Shown here: positions 16,083-24,719 of the stretch, piece by piece
Numbering within the stretch: the stretch's first letter is position 1
Layout of the letters: each line of letters begins with the position of its first letter
Assembly: GCF_006517175.1 (NCBI RefSeq)
Contig: NZ_CP041186.1
Span: forward strand, 62,001 to 126,000
From: Persicimonas caeni
GTDB taxonomy: Bacteria > Myxococcota_A > Bradymonadia > Bradymonadales > Bradymonadaceae
Direction: 5' to 3'
Length of the DNA stretch: 64,000 nucleotides
Notes under the pieces: model-generated
What the model saw: the letters and a program-made list of their open reading frames with translations, nothing else
What the model was told of the DNA's origin: nothing
Database searches by the model: none
Program-made: the position numbers and the translations under genes

Positions 16083-16972
16083 AGCTCCCGGGCGAGCGCC
16101 TCGAACGCTTCGAACGAGACGCGCTCCGGGCGGATGCGCAGGTCGAGCCCGACGGCACTGATCGCCTCTTTGAGGCGCGGCTTGGGCACCCCGGTCGACT
16201 TGAGCGCGTTCGGCAGCGTCTTTCGGCGCGTCTGAAACGCCGCGCGCACCACCCGCTTGAAATTGTCGCGAAGCCCGTCGTCGGGGATGCGCGTGCCGGG
16301 GACCGGCTCGAAGCGCACCACCGCGCTGTGAACTCGAGGTGGCGGGCGAAACGCGCCGGGCGGCAGCGTCATCACGATCTCGGAATCAGCGTAGAGCCGG
16401 CTCATGAGCGACAACACCCCGTAGTCGTCGTCGCCGGCGCGCGCCACGAAGCGCTCGGCCACCTCGCGCTGGAACATCAGCGCGAGGCACGCAAAGCGGT
16501 CCATCACGTCGGCCAGGCGAAAGAAGACCTCGGTGGCCACGTTGTACGGAAGGTTCGCCGCACATTTCCACACGCCCTTCTCGTCTTCGTCGAAATGAGA
16601 CAGGAGCTCGCCGACGTCCTGGTCGAGGATATCCCCCTCGACGAGCTCGAGATCGCGGCCGGGGGCGAGATTCTCGCGCAAGAAGGCAGCGAGGTCTCGG
16701 TCGAGCTCGACGGCGAGCACTTTGGCGCCGCGCTGGAGCATCGTCAGCGTGAGCGTGCCGCAACCGGGGCCCACCTCGAAGACGCGGTCGCCCTCGCCCA
16801 CGTCGGCCGCCGCGGCGATGCCGTGCAGGATATTGGGGTCGACCAGAAAATGCTGGCCGAACTGCTTTTTGGTGCGCTTTTCGTAGCGACGAACGAGTTC
16901 GCCGGGGGTGTCGAAGGTTTCCAAAGGACATCGGGGGCACGAGAAAGTGATCAACCGTCGGTGCGAGTGCAT
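16061..16972 (-). CDS. rsmA: 16S rRNA adenine dimethyltransferase RsmA (KsgA)
   Basis: About 303 residues from ATG 16972. RsmA dimethylates two adjacent adenines in helix 45 of 16S rRNA using S-adenosylmethionine. The N-terminus has the family signature KKQFGQHFLVDPNIL; the SAM-binding loop is EVGPGCG (66-72) and the catalytic motif NLPYN (140-144); the C-terminal helical domain includes RPPPRVHSAVVRFEP. The open frame extends 43 codons further upstream, but those residues do not look like RsmA; a TTG at 16924 is the shortest plausible start. N-terminal Cys (SCPRCP) are unusual and may be outside the true protein. It is divergent from the small lipoprotein gene at 17108. Confidence 0.93.
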   Translation of the reverse strand: MHSHRRLITFSCPRCPLETFDTPGELVRRYEKRTKKQFGQHFLVDPNILHGIAAAADVGEGDRVFEVGPGCGTLTLTMLQRGAKVLAVELDRDLAAFLRENLAPGRDLELVEGDILDQDVGELLSHFDEDEKGVWKCAANLPYNVATEVFFRLADVMDRFACLALMFQREVAERFVARAGDDDYGVLSLMSRLYADSEIVMTLPPGAFRPPPRVHSAVVRFEPVPGTRIPDDGLRDNFKRVVRAAFQTRRKTLPNALKSTGVPKPRLKEAISAVGLDLRIRPERVSFEAFEALARELHSDLTT

Positions 16973-17107
16973 CCCTGCTCTTGCAGGCACTCCGGCCCAA
17001 CCTAACGACCACAACCCATGTACGCAACGCAGGCTTTTTTGATCGCCCCAAATGCGGTAGGTTCCGAACTCGAACACTCTCGCAAAGCTCCAGCCCAACA
17101 AACGCCC

Positions 17108-17494
17108 ATGGTTTCAAAACGCCTGAGACATGCCACGTCGACCCTCCTCGTCGCCGCGACCGTGATGTTGAGCGGGTGTTTGACCTCGATCGACGACTCG
17201 TGCAGTACCATCGCCGAGAACCACTGCGCCAACTGCTACAGTTGCGCCGCCACGGTCGACGGCGTCACCGGCGCCGAGCTGTGCGACGTCCCCTCAGCCG
17301 ACGGAGCCTCCGAGAACGGCTGCGTCGACTTCCTCACCGAGCAATGCGAACGCGAAGCGCGCACGATGCAAGACCCCTTCGGCGACCTCGACCAATGCGA
17401 GGCCGCCCTCGACGACGAGACCTGCGACGGCCTCGTCGAGCGCGAGGCGCTCGATCGGCCCTCGGCGCCCGAGCGGTGCGAGCGTTTTCTGTAA
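17108..17494 (+). CDS. Small Cys-rich lipoprotein
   Basis: About 128 residues from ATG 17108, chosen because it gives a normal signal peptide ending in a lipobox (VMLSGC); the open frame reaches back to 17018. The mature part has ten or so Cys, including HCANCYSCAATVDG and ELCDVPSA, suggesting disulphide bonding in the periplasm or at the surface. No known domain recognised. It converges on the PAP2 gene with only 4 bp between stops. Function unknown. Confidence 0.62.
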   Translation: MVSKRLRHATSTLLVAATVMLSGCLTSIDDSCSTIAENHCANCYSCAATVDGVTGAELCDVPSADGASENGCVDFLTEQCEREARTMQDPFGDLDQCEAALDDETCDGLVEREALDRPSAPERCERFL

Positions 17495-17498
17495 GGCG

Positions 17499-18524
17499 TC
17501 AATCCGGCCGGTTCCCGGAGAAATGCTGCAGCACTGAAGCCACCTTCTGGCTGAGCTGCGGTTGCGGGGTTGGCTCGTCGTTCCAGCTGGCCGCGGTCAT
17601 CTTCGCGCTCGCCCAGATCCAGAACACAGCAAAGCCTGCGCCGGCGACCAGGTCGATGGCGTAGTGGTAGCGCAGGTAGATCGTCGAGAAGATGATCGAC
17701 ACGCCTACGACCGTCACAATGGCGCGGACCGCTCGATTGGTCTTCCAGCCGAAATAGATCGCCAGCATGCTGTGCATGGTGTGTCCGCTGGGGAAGCAGT
17801 CGTAGCGCATGACGGTGGCGTCGAGCAGGTTCTGGCGCAGGTGTTCGGTCCACCACAGGCCCTGCAGGGGGATGCTGTACGAGATGAGCGAGGCGTATTG
17901 GGGATCATCGGCGATGAGGAACGGCGAGCGCACCGGCACAAGGATGTAGAAAAAGTGGCACGAGACCATCGCCAGGTTCATCGCCAGTAGATACCGGAAC
18001 AACACCCGATTTTTTCGGGCGAAGAAGAGCGCCAGGGCCACCAGGAGCATCATCGGGAAGTAGCTGACGTAGGTCAGCTGCAGATACTCGGTGAGCACCG
18101 GGTTGATGAGGACTTCGGTCCACTCGGAGGGGTTGCCGCCGAAGAGCAGGCGGTCGGCCAAGAGCATCTCCATCTCGTAGCTCGTCGAGCGAAATGCTTC
18201 GAGGAACTGCGCGGAGCGCTCGTAGGTCGCCCACGAGGACACGACCGACACGACGATACGCCCTGCTCCATACGCCGCCTGATTGAGCCGAATGGTGATC
18301 TGCGGAAGGATCAGGACGAGCGCGATGACGGCGATGCTCACGCCGAAAAGCTCGGTGCTGGCCGCGATATGCTCGCGGTAGACCGCTCCGGTCAATCCGA
18401 TCAATGCCCAGACAACCAACCAGATTTTCTCGAGCAATCCGTAGGGGTAATGCCAGGGAAGCTCTCCCACTGGCTTGTCTGGAACCTGGTCGAATCGCAA
18501 GAAGTCGAAAAACCGATACATCAC
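17499..18524 (-). CDS. PAP2-superfamily membrane phosphatase/transferase (inositolphosphotransferase-like)
   Basis: 341 residues with six or so membrane segments. The active-site motifs PSGHT (in RYDCFPSGHTMHSM) and RYHYAIDLVAG, with its His nucleophile, are clear. The classic first PAP2 motif KxxxxxxRP is absent, which is typical of the branch that includes sphingomyelin and inositolphosphoceramide synthases as well as some bacterial lipid phosphatases. It could therefore remove or transfer a phospho-head-group on a membrane lipid, with the active site facing the periplasm. Adjacent genes give no clue. Confidence is good for the superfamily and low for the reaction. Confidence 0.82.
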   Translation of the reverse strand: MMYRFFDFLRFDQVPDKPVGELPWHYPYGLLEKIWLVVWALIGLTGAVYREHIAASTELFGVSIAVIALVLILPQITIRLNQAAYGAGRIVVSVVSSWATYERSAQFLEAFRSTSYEMEMLLADRLLFGGNPSEWTEVLINPVLTEYLQLTYVSYFPMMLLVALALFFARKNRVLFRYLLAMNLAMVSCHFFYILVPVRSPFLIADDPQYASLISYSIPLQGLWWTEHLRQNLLDATVMRYDCFPSGHTMHSMLAIYFGWKTNRAVRAIVTVVGVSIIFSTIYLRYHYAIDLVAGAGFAVFWIWASAKMTAASWNDEPTPQPQLSQKVASVLQHFSGNRPD

Positions 18525-18646
18525 GCGTTCCCCGGCAAAATGTCAGCGCATCCAATCAGATACGTGCACGCCTGCCACTCACTGTATCAAGTCACACAAA
18601 GAATGCAGCAAGCATCTATAAGTACAAACTTCGGCACGGCCACCAT

Positions 18647-19450
18647 TTACTCAAGTTGGTGGGACTGGCGCACGAACAAGGCCATGGCGTTGCCGTACAC
18701 GAGCTTGTCGATGGCGCGTCGCTCCACCCCGATGTCCTGCAAAGCGACGACGGTCTTGGGGATGCCCAAGATGTCGGTGGCGCCGGTGCGAAGCGAGCTG
18801 TCGAGCACGATCCGGTCGGCGCTGCCGAGCCGGTCGATGACCTCGGCCAGGAGGCCGGCAGCTTGGCGTGGCTCGAGGTTCGACGTGCCCACGCTGACCC
18901 CGGCGACGAAGCCGTCCTCGACGACCTCTTCGATGAGGCGCTCGTCGAGGCGGTTCATCAACACCATCTCCGGAGGCATGCCCAGCTTCTCGAGGCGCTG
19001 CATCATCTTGAAGGTCATGTTCACGCGCAAATCGGCCGGCGGCGTGCAAATGATGGGCACCGGCCCGGCCTCGCGCGCGATTTCGACCTGACGCTCGAAG
19101 AGTTTCCAGTGAGCCTTGGTGTCTTCCCAGGCGCCAATCTCGCCGAGCGCGACGACCTCGGGCTGCTGGAGCAGATACGGGAGCTCTCGCCACACCTCCG
19201 GGTGCGCCCGGCGAGGACGCGCGCGGGGCAAGACCCCGAGTGCCACGTGCGGCTGCAGGCCGCAGCGCCGCAGCCTGGCGCACTCGTCGGTCGTCAGGTC
19301 GTCGAAATACGCCAGTAGATCTTCGGCACGCTCGAAATTACGCGGCGCGTGCGCCGTGGTGATCACCCGCTCGGTCTCGAAATAGTGCAGGTTCTGCAGG
19401 TCGGCGTCGCTGCAGATGTCGCTTCGAATTTGCGCATCGAAAATCTTCAA
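18647..19450 (-). CDS. TatD-like TIM-barrel protein with altered metal site
   Basis: 267 residues. The overall order (MKIFDAQIRSD, a beta-alpha barrel, VALGEIGAWED, PVPIICTPP, DRIVLDSSL) matches TatD-related metal-dependent hydrolases, especially the COG1099-type branch. However the N-terminal HxH is replaced by Q-I-R-S and the mid-barrel His (usually HTP) by Cys (CTP), while the glutamate of GEIG and the aspartate near the end remain. Loss of three ligands suggests a changed or lost hydrolase activity. Its start lies 3 bp after the moaC stop, so it is in the same transcript; a link with molybdopterin synthesis is only positional. Confidence 0.62.
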   Translation of the reverse strand: MKIFDAQIRSDICSDADLQNLHYFETERVITTAHAPRNFERAEDLLAYFDDLTTDECARLRRCGLQPHVALGVLPRARPRRAHPEVWRELPYLLQQPEVVALGEIGAWEDTKAHWKLFERQVEIAREAGPVPIICTPPADLRVNMTFKMMQRLEKLGMPPEMVLMNRLDERLIEEVVEDGFVAGVSVGTSNLEPRQAAGLLAEVIDRLGSADRIVLDSSLRTGATDILGIPKTVVALQDIGVERRAIDKLVYGNAMALFVRQSHQLE

Positions 19451-19453
19451 GCG

Positions 19454-19975
19454 TCACTCCCAGGCGTCGGCATCGGCGTCCATGTCGGGCCCTGGCGCGC
19501 TGGGGTGGACGAACTCACCGGACTTGCCGCCGGTCTTTTTGACCAGGTGGATATCACCGATATGCATCGCCTTATCCATCGACTTGCACATGTCGTAGAC
19601 GGTCAGCGCGGCGACCGACACGGCGGTGAGCGCCTCCATCTCCACGCCGGTCTTCCCCCGGCAGCGCGCGCTCGCCTCGATGGCCAGCCCGCCCGCCTCG
19701 GGCATCGAGCGAAACGCCACCTTGACGTTGTCGAGCGGCAGCGTGTGGCACATCGGGATGAGCTCGGCGGTGCGCTTCGAGCCCATGATTCCGGCCACGC
19801 GGGCCACTTGCAACACCTCGCCCTTGACTATACGACGTTGCTCGATGGCCTCGAGGGTCTCGTCGCTCATGTGTACGAACCCGCGGGCCACCGCCACGCG
19901 ATCGGTTTCGGCCTTGTCGCCCACGTCGACCATGCCGGCTTTGCCCGATTTGTCGATATGACTAAAATCGCTCAT
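19454..19975 (-). CDS. moaC: Cyclic pyranopterin monophosphate synthase MoaC
   Basis: 173 residues. MoaC acts with MoaA to convert GTP to cyclic pyranopterin monophosphate, the first step of molybdenum cofactor synthesis, in the cytoplasm. Family hallmarks seen are RVAVARGFVHMSDE, KGEVLQVARVAGIMGSKRTAELIPMCHTLPLDNV, KTGVEMEALTAVSVAALTVYDMCKSMDK (with the conserved Asp and Lys) and a helix after DIHLVKKTGGKSGEF. Length is normal except for an extra acidic tail of about 15 residues. It is followed within 3 bp by the TatD-like gene, and its upstream gap holds a heptamer tandem repeat. Confidence 0.95.
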   Translation of the reverse strand: MSDFSHIDKSGKAGMVDVGDKAETDRVAVARGFVHMSDETLEAIEQRRIVKGEVLQVARVAGIMGSKRTAELIPMCHTLPLDNVKVAFRSMPEAGGLAIEASARCRGKTGVEMEALTAVSVAALTVYDMCKSMDKAMHIGDIHLVKKTGGKSGEFVHPSAPGPDMDADADAWE

Positions 19976-19983
19976 CGTGTTTG

Positions 19984-20018
19984 GACCTTGGTTGTTGGTT
20001 GTTCGTTGTTCGTTCTTG
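19984..20018. repeat. 7-bp tandem array (GTTGTTS) upstream of moaC
   Basis: Units GACCTTG, GTTGTTG, GTTGTTC, GTTGTTC and GTTCTTG run without interruption, starting 8 bp from the moaC start codon and lying between divergent moaC and the TPR lipoprotein gene. It belongs to the group of short periodic intergenic arrays in this window. Confidence 0.75.
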
Positions 20019-20082
20019 GTAGAGGCGCTGCTTGCTGAGAGCCCTGCCGTCGTCGAAAGACTTCCCCTTGCTGGACCCCGTC

Positions 20083-20967
20083 ATGTTTAAGGCTTACCGG
20101 CTGCCCCTCGCAACCGCTCTCTTTGCTATCGGCCTGCTCTTCGCCGGATGCTCGTCGGAGACTAAAACGCGCAAAGAGCCGACACCGGCCGCAGAAAAGT
20201 ATCTCGAAGATGCTCGCGAGAAGCTCGACTCCAAGCACTATACCGAGGCGCGCGCGCTCGTGGACCTCGCCCGAGAGGAAGGCGCGCCCGAGGCGGAGGC
20301 CGACGCGTTGGAAGCCGCTCTCGAGCGCGCAATGGGCGAAAAAGCCCTCGCCGCAGGCGACCTGCAAGAGGCCTACGAGCACCTGAGCGCCGCCGGCAGG
20401 CTCGAGCCCGACGACAACCAACGCTTTGCCGACCTCATCGCCGCCATCGAGGCGGGCCGGCAAGCCGGCGTGATGGCCGTCGAGCTCGCCCCCTTGGCCA
20501 GTAAGGCCGTCGAGGTGCGCACCCGCTCGAAACAAGCGCAACAACTCGCCGCGCAGCTGTGGGATGACGCCGGCGAGTCGGCGCGCGCTTTGCCCTTTTA
20601 CGAGTGGCTCTACAAAGTCTCGCCGGGTAACACGGCGGTCACGATGCGCTTGGCGACGCTGTACGCCGGCGAAGGTGAGCTGCGCTCGGCCAAGCGCCTG
20701 CTCCAAAAGCTGTTGCTCAAGCAACCTGAAAACGCCGTCGCCGCGCTCCAGTTGGCCAGTGTTTACGCCCAGCTGGGCGAGCACGACAAAGCCAAGGAGC
20801 GCTACGAGGCGCTCGTCGAAAAATACCCCGAGCGTACCGGCATTTTGCTCAACTACGCGCGTTATCTGGACGAACGAGGGGAATCCGAGCGCGCCGAAAA
20901 GCTCCGCGAGCAAGCACGTGAAGCCCTACCGGGCGTCAAACGCCGCAAGATGCGTAAACTAAGGTAA
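20083..20967 (+). CDS. TPR lipoprotein
   Basis: About 294 residues from ATG 20083, which gives a signal peptide with lipobox (IGLLFAGC); the frame extends back to 20032. The mature protein is a superhelix of tetratricopeptide-like repeats (EKYLEDAREKLDSKHYTEARALVDLAREEG; LRLATLYAGEGELRSAKRLLQKLL; LQLASVYAQLGEHDKAKERYEALVEKYP), suited to protein contacts in the envelope. It ends 20 bp from the convergent kinase gene. Partner unknown. Confidence 0.78.
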   Translation: MFKAYRLPLATALFAIGLLFAGCSSETKTRKEPTPAAEKYLEDAREKLDSKHYTEARALVDLAREEGAPEAEADALEAALERAMGEKALAAGDLQEAYEHLSAAGRLEPDDNQRFADLIAAIEAGRQAGVMAVELAPLASKAVEVRTRSKQAQQLAAQLWDDAGESARALPFYEWLYKVSPGNTAVTMRLATLYAGEGELRSAKRLLQKLLLKQPENAVAALQLASVYAQLGEHDKAKERYEALVEKYPERTGILLNYARYLDERGESERAEKLREQAREALPGVKRRKMRKLR

Positions 20968-20986
20968 CGGGGAGCGCCGACGCGCG

Positions 20987-23434
20987 TTACGCCTCGCCGA
21001 AATCCTCGAGGATTTCTTTAGCGGTCTGGTAGCGCTCGTCGGGGTTCTTGGCCAAGAGCTTCAAGATGATGCGCTCCATCTCTTTGCTCAACGCCGGGTT
21101 CATCGCCCGCGGTCGCGGCGGCTCGGTGTGGATGTGGTGGTAGCTCAGGTCCCCCTTGTAGAAGGGCACCTTGCCGGTGGCACATTCGAAGATTGTGCAA
21201 CCGAGGCTGTACAGGTCGCTTCGGAAGTCGATGTCCTTGCCGATGATCTGCTCGGGGGACATGTAGAACGGCGTGCCGACCTGCTGGGTGTGGTTGTTCT
21301 GGTACTCGCGCAGGAACTTGGCCAGGCCGAAGTCCATGATCTTGAGCGCCTTGTCGCGGGTGAGCATCACGTTGCCGCTCTTGATGTCGCGGTGAATCAC
21401 GCCCTTGGAGTGCGCGTAGTGCAGCGCGCGACAGCAGTTGATCAGCACGTAGCGGCACTTCTTCTCGTCGAGGCCACCCTTGCGCTGCACGAGCTCTTTG
21501 AGCGTGGTCCCCTCGACGAATTCCATCGCCATATAATATTCGCCTTCTTGCTCCCCGGCGTCGTAAATCGTGACGATGTTGGGGTGCGACAGCGCCGCAG
21601 CCGCGCGCGCCTCGCGCAGGAAGTACTTGACGGCGGTCTCGTTGTCGCGAAGGTTCTCGCCCAAAATCTTGAACGCGACGACGCGGCCGAGCACCGTGTC
21701 GCGAGCCTTATAGACGATGCCCATGCCTCCGCGGGCGACCTCTTCGATGATCTCGTAGCGCCGGCTGAGCATGCCGTCGACCTCGTCGGGCGCCGCGAAG
21801 ATGCCGCTGCTGGTGGTGCCGGCCATGCTGCCGCGGCGAAGCCGCTTCTGAATCGCCTTGAGCCGAAGCCCGGCGTCCTCGAAATGCGCGTCGACCTCGA
21901 CGATGGTGTTGAAATGCTCCATCGCCCCGGTCCAGTCCTGCTCCTCTTCGAGTGAGCGGGCCATCTTGTAGAAGAGCGGCAGCGTCGAGGTCTCGGCCTC
22001 GCGCTTGCCCAGCGCCGATCGATACCGGCTGTAGGCCTTCTCGTAGCGCCCCTGCGCCTGGTAGATGTCGCCAGCGAGCTCGAGCGCGCGCGGGAAGATG
22101 GGGTCGGTCGAGTCGATGCTGGAGAGCACGTCGAGGCCCTCCTGGAAGCGGCGGTGCTCGAAGAGCAATCGGCCGGCGCGGAAGTAGTCGCCCTGCTCTC
22201 TCAAGAGCCGAATTTCCGAATCGACGTCGCCCGCCTCGTGGTACAGCTCGGCAGCACGCGCCAATTGCCCGGCGCGCTCGGCGCAGCGCGCGGCGAGCCC
22301 GTGCTTGTCGACGAGGGCGTAGAGTTCGGCGGCGCGCTTGTACTCCTCGATCTCCTCGTACAGCGGCGCGGCCTTGGCGGCGTCACCCAGCTCATCGTAA
22401 AGCTTGGCGGCGCGTATCGCGTCTCCCGCGGACTCGAACATTTCGGCGGCCGCAGCGTGGTCTCCGTCTTGGAGGGCCGCCTCGGCGCGCATCTTCGAAG
22501 CGCGCTGCTGCTCACCGCCCTCTTCGAGCACCTTGGCGGCGAGCATGGGCTGCTCGGCCTGCATCAACAAATCGGCCGCGCGCTGGAAATCGCCCGAGGC
22601 GCGCAGGCATTTGGCCGCCAGCTCCAGAAAGCCGGCGCGGCGGTAAAGCTCGCCCGCACGCCCCGGCTCGTCGGCCTCGCGAAGCAGGCGACCGGCGCGC
22701 TTGGCGGCCTTTCGGGCGTCGCCGAGCTCGTCCAGATTGCCCTGCGCCTCGTCGTAGCGCGCGTTAAAATATGCTTCGTAACAGTCGGCTGCCTTGAGCG
22801 GTTCGTCGGCCTTTTCGTAGTTGAGGCCGGCGCGTTTGGTGTCGTCGACCTTTTCGAAACACTCCGCGGCGCGCTTGTGGTCCCCGGCGCGCTCGTACTG
22901 AGCCGCCGCCGCGGCAAAATCGCCCGCCTGCAAATACTCGGCGGCCGCGGCGCGAAACTCACCGTTATTGGCGTACAGCTGGGCGGCTTGCTCGAACTCC
23001 CCGGCCCGTTTGTAGAAGTGGATGGCCTGGGCCAGATTGTTGGTGGAGTGAAACGATCGCGCCGCCTTGAGGAAAGCGCCGGCTTGGACGTAAGCCTCCG
23101 AGGCATCTTCGTGCGCACCGGCATGAGCTAGGAGATCGCCGGCGGTCTCGTAGTCGCCGCGCTCGGTGGCCTTTTTGACCCGACGGCGCGTCTCCTTGCT
23201 GATCATCTTGACCGGCGAAGACTTCTTGCCCGACGAATCGACCTTGTCGCGGAAAAACCGGACGGCAAAATAGCCGCCGACCACTGCACCGGCGAGCATC
23301 AGCGCGCCGAAGAACACTCCCACCACCGTACCCCAGTCGGCGCCTTGATCAGCGCCGGCCGCAATGTCGATAGACGGGCCGGCCTGGAGCACGACGACCA
23401 GGTCGGTGATGAGAATTTGAAGAGTGGAGTGCAT
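20987..23434 (-). CDS. Membrane Ser/Thr protein kinase with long helical-repeat region before the kinase domain
   Basis: 815 residues. One membrane helix at about 36-58 (VVGVFFGALMLAGAVVGGYFAVRFF) is followed by roughly 480 residues of 20-residue helical repeats with the motif AGDxxxAAxxYExAG, a short variant of TPR. The C-terminal kinase domain (from about 553) has the glycine loop ARGGMGIVYKARD, the catalytic loop HRDIKSGNVML, DFGLAK and the APE-equivalent SPEQ. The domain order is reversed from the usual bacterial PknB layout, in which the kinase comes first. The short N-terminus is probably outside and the rest cytoplasmic. No neighbour identifies the target. Confidence 0.88.
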   Translation of the reverse strand: MHSTLQILITDLVVVLQAGPSIDIAAGADQGADWGTVVGVFFGALMLAGAVVGGYFAVRFFRDKVDSSGKKSSPVKMISKETRRRVKKATERGDYETAGDLLAHAGAHEDASEAYVQAGAFLKAARSFHSTNNLAQAIHFYKRAGEFEQAAQLYANNGEFRAAAAEYLQAGDFAAAAAQYERAGDHKRAAECFEKVDDTKRAGLNYEKADEPLKAADCYEAYFNARYDEAQGNLDELGDARKAAKRAGRLLREADEPGRAGELYRRAGFLELAAKCLRASGDFQRAADLLMQAEQPMLAAKVLEEGGEQQRASKMRAEAALQDGDHAAAAEMFESAGDAIRAAKLYDELGDAAKAAPLYEEIEEYKRAAELYALVDKHGLAARCAERAGQLARAAELYHEAGDVDSEIRLLREQGDYFRAGRLLFEHRRFQEGLDVLSSIDSTDPIFPRALELAGDIYQAQGRYEKAYSRYRSALGKREAETSTLPLFYKMARSLEEEQDWTGAMEHFNTIVEVDAHFEDAGLRLKAIQKRLRRGSMAGTTSSGIFAAPDEVDGMLSRRYEIIEEVARGGMGIVYKARDTVLGRVVAFKILGENLRDNETAVKYFLREARAAAALSHPNIVTIYDAGEQEGEYYMAMEFVEGTTLKELVQRKGGLDEKKCRYVLINCCRALHYAHSKGVIHRDIKSGNVMLTRDKALKIMDFGLAKFLREYQNNHTQQVGTPFYMSPEQIIGKDIDFRSDLYSLGCTIFECATGKVPFYKGDLSYHHIHTEPPRPRAMNPALSKEMERIILKLLAKNPDERYQTAKEILEDFGEA

Positions 23435-23460
23435 GAGCTAGCGAAACCCCTCGCAGGCGC

Positions 23461-24483
23461 TCAAAAACTTCCGTTCACGCCCAGCCAGGCAGCGTCAGCG
23501 TCGAACGAGGCGCCGACACCCCAGGCGACTTCGTCGTCACCGGCGTCTGCGCTCAGATAGTGATACGTCAAAAGGCCCACTCCCGTGGCCGTCAACACGC
23601 CGCCGGCGATGCCGGTGACCAGCGCGGTGTCGTAGTAGGAGTTGGCGTCGTCTTTGCGCTCCTGGAGGGCCTGGCGGCTGGCTCCGGGGGCGCGCTTGTC
23701 ATAGTTATTGACGTCATCTTCGGCGACCCCTTTGAGGTACAAAAACGTGCCGCTGGTCGCCAGCGTCACCACGCCCAAGCCCAACGAGGCGTAGCCGTAG
23801 GTCGGGATATTCGACGTCTCTGCGTCGATCGGCGCGACCGCGTCACCACCGTTCCCCTCTTCGGAGATCATCGCGCGCGTCAGCGTCACCGACACGCTCT
23901 GTTCGCCTTCGGCTTCGATGGTCACCTTCTTGACCGCCGTCTCGAAGCCTTTCTTCTTCAAGTACAACGTATGCTCTCCGGCGGTCAGTTCGACCTGAGC
24001 GGGGGTGGTGCCCACGGCGTCTTGCATCGCCTTGTCCAAAAAGACCTGCGCGCCCTGTGGCTCGGAGGCGACTGCCACCTCGATGGGAAGCTCCCCTTCG
24101 AGCTCTTCGGCACGCTTGGCGAGCTTCTCGGCGGCCGGGTCGTCGGGCATCAGCCGCGCAAACTCTTTGTAGTAGCCAATTGCCTCTTTTTTGTTGCCCA
24201 GCTTCTCGGACGTCTTGCCCAACCGGACCAAAATAGCCGGGTCCGGGTACAACTCGTAAGCCTGTTCGTACTTGTCGAACGCGGTCTCGTACTTCTCTTC
24301 GTCGAACGCCGTGTTGCCCTCGCGAATCAACTGGAGGACCTTCTTGGCGGTCTCTGCGTCTTGCTGGTCTTGCTGAGCGTGAGCCGTTGGCACGAATACC
24401 GGTGTGGCGTGCGTCGCCAATAAAACCACGACCAACGTCGCTAGTCCCCTCGATAGCCTGTCAATCATAGCATTTTTTCGCAT
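23461..24483 (-). CDS. TPR plus PEGA-domain envelope protein
   Basis: About 340 residues from ATG 24483 (other Met codons at 24528 and 24468 are possible). A signal peptide (LATLVVVLLATHATPVFVPTAHA) leads into two TPR-like units (KVLQLIREGNTAFDEEKYETAFDKYEQAYELYPDPAILVRLGKTSEK), then a PEGA-type beta sandwich (VASEPQGAQVFLDK, VELTAGEHTLYLKKKGFETAVKKV), then two hydrophobic helices near the end (YASLGLGVVTLATSGTFLYLKG, ALVTGIAGGVLTATGVGLLTYHYL). Similar proteins in myxobacteria are envelope components of unknown task. It lies 26 bp before the membrane kinase gene and is likely co-transcribed with it. Confidence 0.75.
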   Translation of the reverse strand: MRKNAMIDRLSRGLATLVVVLLATHATPVFVPTAHAQQDQQDAETAKKVLQLIREGNTAFDEEKYETAFDKYEQAYELYPDPAILVRLGKTSEKLGNKKEAIGYYKEFARLMPDDPAAEKLAKRAEELEGELPIEVAVASEPQGAQVFLDKAMQDAVGTTPAQVELTAGEHTLYLKKKGFETAVKKVTIEAEGEQSVSVTLTRAMISEEGNGGDAVAPIDAETSNIPTYGYASLGLGVVTLATSGTFLYLKGVAEDDVNNYDKRAPGASRQALQERKDDANSYYDTALVTGIAGGVLTATGVGLLTYHYLSADAGDDEVAWGVGASFDADAAWLGVNGSF

Positions 24484-24618
24484 AGGAAAATCCGAGTCCG
24501 GGCGAAACTCCATCAATAAATAATACATCGGTAGCTGTCAGGTATCTTACGCCAACACCGGGTATGTCGGCAAACGAAACACTGATGCGATCCTGACACG
24601 ATTCCTGCTGAAAAAAGT

Positions 24619-24694
24619 TAACCGCAGAGGGCGCAGAGGACACAGAGAAGAAAAGAAACTTAACTCTCTGTATCCTCTGCGCCCTCTGCGGTTA
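24619..24694 (-). terminator. Long hairpin built from 9-bp repeats, with T-tract
   Basis: Arms 24619-24640 and 24673-24694 match perfectly over 22 bp; after one mismatch another 7 bp pair. Each arm is itself a 9-bp tandem (units ending CGCAGAGG, then CACAGAGA). On the minus strand the hairpin is followed by ACTTTTTT, as expected for a Rho-independent terminator of the 67-residue gene. CGCAGAG-type repeats of this sort occur in many bacterial genomes. Confidence 0.8.
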
Positions 24695-24719
24695 GATAGC
24701 GCAGTACATTCTGTTTTTC

